From Sceloporus undulatus (Eukaryota > Chordata > Lepidosauria > Squamata > Phrynosomatidae): 64,000 nt of DNA. Positions 61,501 to 64,000 of this stretch are shown piece after piece (positions within the stretch are counted from its first letter, which is position 1; every line of letters starts with the position of its first letter). Where the stretch lies: the NCBI RefSeq assembly GCF_019175285.1, contig NC_056523.1, positions 182,755,732-182,819,731 on the forward strand, read 5' to 3'. A program made the position numbers and the translations under genes. Under the pieces are notes generated by a model. The model did no database searches. It saw nothing but the letters and a program-made list of their open reading frames with translations, and was not told where the DNA came from.

Positions 61501-64000
61501 GGCTCTGAGTGCTGAACTCTTAAACCTCTGGCTTTGACTCGCCACATGTTCAAACCAGACTCCTGATTTTAATAGCTACCTAACACAGGTGCAACACCTC
61601 TTTGGTACTGAGAATACCTGTTTGCTGTTTAAATTTAATCAGTGCTTATGGGGGGAAAGATGTTAGATTCCATTTGTTAAAAAAAATGAATTACGATTGC
61701 TAATTTGTCCATAATTAGAAATTAAAAATGTTAATAAGGGAGAATCATAACTGACCAGTTTTCCCATCCCTTGTTTGTTTAAGGTCGGCATTTCCCTTCC
61801 CTTGGAGAAGGGTATAAATCTTCCAACATATGGAAACAAGTAAAACGAGATAGATGCAGAGAAGGAAAGCCAGGAAGGGGGGGGGATCAGAAAAGGGCTT
61901 GAACCTCCTGTTCCCAAGGACAGGGCAATAACCATAGCGAGTCAGGGGTCAAGCTCAGGTATGCAAGGACCTCTCCTTTTTTCTGGGCACTGCTCTCTCC
62001 TGCCTGGAGCAGTCCTGGAATGATCACCTTTTTGCCCTCGGCTTAATACGGCTATAACTATCAAAATCGCATCACATTGCTCAGGCATGTGATGGGGACA
62101 CATACCGGGCAGGATGATTGTTCCAGTGTTGTTGTATATGTGACCCCCAGAGCCTGTGAGTGCCAGCCTTTAGTGAGCCTCCATACCATCGGGAAATCGG
62201 ATTTGACATTTTCCAGGTCGGCCCCTTGTTGTAGAATTTCATCAGGAGGGAGTCCAACAGGTCTGTTCCACTAACTGTTTAAAAGACGGTTGTAATTTTG
62301 GATGGGGGTGCATTCTGGCTTTCCTCACGTCTTCAGAAAATCAGGGATTGAATCTGAATATTTCCCCCTTTCTGAAGCTTTGTAGCTTTGCTACATGCGA
62401 AGCAATTCCTTCACTTCTTTGTGCTCTTCTGCATAATTTTGAAACTTTGTAAAGTTTGCGTTCTTGTATCGATCTCTTACGGTATGTATTTTATCTCCCC
62501 TTTGGCTAGATAGAACAACAAATGCCCCATTCACCGCTCTTGTACAAAACCCAGGCAATCTCTTCCTTTTTAATTGGACTGGCTGAGATTTGTTTTCATT
62601 TCTTTTTTAGAACCACATTTTACTACTTGTGTATATGTTTGTCAGGGCCAACTGTGGGAAGAAATGGATCAAAAAGTGGGATATGATTTTAACATGGAAA
62701 TTAAGTGAGAGGTGTTCTTTAGGAAAAAAAGAAAAGAAAAAAGAATGCCCAACTGGTGTAGGACTGATTCTGCAGGAACCATGCGCCCACCCCCCATTCA
62801 GAAAGAAATAACCCATCCGCAAATGGGGACAGTAATTGAAAAATCTAGAGCATAGTCATACAGGTTTTGATCCCTTCCAATTTATTAAATGAGATCACAG
62901 TATTTAAGCCTATAATGATCGTATACACATGCATTTTATATTAATTATTTGTAGGAGGAGCAGTTGGATTTTTGGCTGTCTTCTCTTTTTAAAAAGATAA
63001 GATGTATCTTATATACTCAGTCAAAATCATCCAAGTTTCTAGTCCTCATTGTTACAGAAATATACCTGTGGCATTCAAAGGCTGGGATTTTGTTTGCTAT
63101 GGTAACATGATAGTTATGCTATGATAATTCTTGCTCTCCTCTGATGTGATGAAACAGAAAGACTTGCACAAAATAAAAGATAGAAAACAAATGTGCAAAT
63201 AAAGGGAAATCTTTCAACATACATATAACGAATGGCCCTGGCTACAGAACTGAGCTTTTCTGGTTGCAGAATTTGAATAATTTTTGTTCAGTTGTTGAGG
63301 CAGTGTGATTCATATGAGCATGTAATATCTCTCTTCAAGTGCACTAATGACTATATGGTACACATGCCCAGATCTCCTCGGTTTCTAACCTTGCATAGAA
63401 AAGAGAAATATGTTCAGTGTGTGCTTCTTCCATTGGTGCATTGTGTTGGGAAGGGAGGGAAGAAATGATCACATCATTGATTTTTTTTAAAGACACAGCA
63501 CCCTGTCAGTGCCTTAGCCTGGCACTAAAAGTGTGAACATGTAACAGCCAACCAGTCCTTGTATTTCTGCTTTGCCCCCATGGTGACAGGGCAAATCTGC
63601 TGTTTTTGCAGTGATGATCCAAAGCATTGTTTGACATATATAATTATCATTGATTAGGCTGAACATGGCACTATCTTCCCCATTCAAAAACTCGAGCCAA
63701 CTTTCTCTGATACAAATTGGAAAATCCTCACACATCAAATCTGTATTCAACTTGATTGACACATTCTTCTGGAGTGTTCATATATATGTCGTCGTCATCA
63801 TCATCATCACAAACCTGAACCCAAGCCCATTCAAGAGTGGCATTCTCCCTTGGACAGCTCTGATTTTCAAGCTCTGTCCTACGGATTCATTGCCATCCAA
63901 AAAGAAAATTATAAGAAAGCAGAAACTACACATCCCCATATCCCCCCCCCCATTGAACTAGAATAAACACTTTTTAAAGTCATTCTGTACCATTCAAATT
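61501..64000. other. Unassigned right end of the window
   Basis: I see no supported gene. There is an A-rich tract at 62,720-62,750, a C-run near 63,943 and a short CAT/ATC repeat at about 63,790-63,810. Several 60-100 codon frames exist on both strands without recognisable domains. Confidence 0.5.

Overview
The window is vertebrate nuclear DNA, and the repeat content points to a squamate reptile, probably a lizard. Fragments of L2, L1, CR1 and BovB/RTE LINEs occur together with tRNA-derived SINEs that have a CACAACAACA-type tail, SINEs with a 5S rRNA-derived head, many hAT-like and foldback MITEs, and long GATA, CTT and ATT microsatellites. There are no bacterial features. Seven runs of N mark assembly gaps, and several stretches carry the single-base length noise typical of poorly polished long-read sequence.

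Region 1 (about 5.3-22.9 kb, minus strand) holds the one clear complete gene, a TRIM-family E3 ubiquitin ligase. Six coding exons can be delimited to the base: 444, 96, 231, 23, 101 and 629 nt. All splice phases fit. They give a 507-residue protein with the order RING, B-box 2, coiled coil, PRY-SPRY. A CCAAT box and a TATA-like box lie about 340 bp upstream of the ATG. The introns are packed with MITEs, including four long foldback elements and a roughly 2 kb DNA transposon.

Region 2 (about 23-38 kb) is repeat-rich DNA without a recognisable host gene. It has a BovB fragment, SINEs, an L2 tail abutted by a 2.7 kb 5'-truncated L1, a 49-bp GC-rich minisatellite beside a CTT microsatellite, and 435 bp of degenerate telomere-like TTAGGG repeat that ends in a gap.

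Region 3 (38.3-57.3 kb) is a segmental duplication. Two direct units (38.3-48.8 kb and 48.8-55.9 kb, both gapped) are followed by a third, inverted partial copy (56.0-57.26 kb). Each direct unit contains a TATA-like box, a short leader and a 58-nt signal-peptide exon ending in a phase-1 splice donor. This is the structure of a small secreted-peptide gene, for example of the beta-defensin or WAP type. A candidate 33-nt internal exon is present in all three copies. No mature-peptide exon could be assigned with confidence. A 2.7 kb broken L2 LINE lies in the first unit. A SINE and a GC-rich foldback element are each present in some copies and absent from others. The inverted copy is so close to the first copy that a misplaced allele is a serious possibility.

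Region 4 (57.3-64 kb) contains MITE fragments, an imperfect tandem array with a period of about 360 bp seeded by GATA repeats, and sequence I could not identify. No RNA gene, CRISPR array or intact autonomous transposon was found. No viral or retroviral coding remnant was recognised, although one direct repeat in region 3 has LTR-like traits.
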